Part shown: one piece after another, positions 4,757 through 5,038 of the stretch | Layout: each line of letters begins with the position of its first letter | Position numbering within the stretch: position 1 is the first letter of the stretch | Assembly (NCBI GenBank): GCA_031267995.1 | Contig: JAIRXZ010000182.1 | Coordinates: 1 to 5,038, forward strand | Length of the DNA stretch: 5,038 nt | Direction: 5' to 3' | DNA from: Odoribacteraceae bacterium | GTDB taxonomy: Bacteria; Bacteroidota; Bacteroidia; Bacteroidales; Marinifilaceae | The notes under the pieces: generated by a model | What the model saw: the letters and a program-made list of their open reading frames with translations, nothing else | The model's database searches: none | What the model was told of the DNA's origin: nothing | Made by a program: the position numbers and the translations under genes

Positions 4757-4806
4757 TTTCACGGGATGCGCGAAATGTCGTAAATTGTTTACATTCGCGA
4801 TGTAAC
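4757..4806 (+). promoter_or_regulatory. Leader of the Rpn-family gene: weak promoter candidate and overlapping palindromes
   Basis: The Bacteroidota consensus is TTTG, about 20 bases, then TAnnTTTG. TTTC (4757-4760) with TAAATTGT (4781-4788) fits the spacing but poorly the sequence; TACATTCG (4790-4797) fits the -7 box at 7 of 8 but lacks an upstream TTTG. Three inverted repeats overlap here: CGCGAAATGT/ACATTCGCG (4769-4778 with 4791-4799, one bulge), GTAAA/TTTAC (4780-4784 with 4788-4792) and TTACAT/ATGTAA (4789-4794 with 4800-4805). They may be an operator or alternative RNA folds. Confidence 0.35.
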
Positions 4807-4822
4807 AATAAAAACATAGAAT

Positions 4823-5038
4823 ATGCCTCGTTATCTTAACCCCAAAAATGATTTGCCCTTCAAGCGGATCTTCGGCGAGCACCCCGACCTGCTGAAAAGT
4901 TTCCTCAACGCGCTGATGCCGCTGGAAGAGAATCAGCAGATAGTAAGCCTGGAGTATCTCTCCCCGGAACAGGTGCCGGAGAATCCCGGGAAGAAGTACT
5001 CGATCGTTGATGTCCGTTGCAAGGACAACTTCGGCCGG
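4823..5038 (+). CDS. Rpn / PDDEXK_2 family nuclease (putative transposase), 3' end missing
   Basis: The ATG at 4823 follows an A-rich leader (AACAATAAAAACATAG) and opens 72 codons to the right edge. The N-terminus LNPKNDLPFKRIFGE, then LLKSFLNALMPLEE and YSIVDVRCKD, is the standard opening of the PD-(D/E)XK nuclease-family transposases (PDDEXK_2, related to E. coli RpnA-E). Asp63 in IVDV is probably the first catalytic acidic residue; the following E-x-Q motif would lie just past the edge. Full-length members are usually about 280-320 residues, so roughly a quarter is visible. Rpn proteins are DNA endonucleases that promote RecA-independent recombination, and some have been linked to phage defence. 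It stands alone downstream of the repeat array and is unlikely to belong to the PUL operon. Confidence 0.85.
   Translation, partial: MPRYLNPKNDLPFKRIFGEHPDLLKSFLNALMPLEENQQIVSLEYLSPEQVPENPGKKYSIVDVRCKDNFGR

Noticed and set aside
3664..4822. rRNA, tRNA or insertion sequence in the gene-free region
   Set aside because: No rRNA or cloverleaf sequence was recognised, and no transposase frame with terminal inverted repeats; the boxA-like motif is not followed by rRNA in this window.

Overview
The window looks like chromosomal DNA of a GC-rich member of the Bacteroidota, most likely Bacteroidales. Three of its four genes belong to families seen mainly in the polysaccharide-utilisation loci (PULs) of that phylum (DUF4959/DUF5126, DUF4998 and a GH28-related beta-helix lipoprotein). 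Start sites lack a clear Shine-Dalgarno sequence and have A-rich leaders instead, as is usual there. Codons end mostly in C or G. I cannot name the family or genus from the sequence.

Positions 1-3663 are the distal part of an accessory-protein operon, all on the + strand. First comes the C-terminal part of a surface protein with DUF4959-like, DUF5126-like and LamG domains (1-1074, open at the left edge). It overlaps or nearly abuts a DUF4998 lipoprotein with a C-terminal jelly-roll-like domain (1088-2230). After a 122-base gap holding a long compound hairpin comes a Pectate_lyase_3/GH28-related beta-helix lipoprotein (2353-3663). These would sit on the cell surface and bind or process a plant-type or host glycan; a SusC/SusD pair would be expected upstream, outside the window.

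Positions 3664-4822 carry no convincing gene. The region is a dense array of palindromic repeats: an AT-rich 17-18-mer family, a 51-base tandem duplication, ten copies of a REP/MITE-like element with a shared head (TGTAGRGRCG) and different self-complementary cores, four copies of a GGCTTCGACAGGCTCAGCC-type repeat, a 78-base nested inverted repeat, and a separate hairpin with a perfect UUCG tetraloop. A boxA-like antitermination motif lies at 3934-3944, ahead of most of the array.

From 4823 to the right edge is the start of a Rpn/PDDEXK_2-family nuclease gene, preceded by an AT-rich leader with overlapping palindromes. The most notable signal is the repeat array: elements that keep head and tail but swap the core while staying palindromic, often placed as perfect inverted pairs, next to a recombination-promoting nuclease gene and downstream of a boxA-like site. 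That these parts work together is a hypothesis only.
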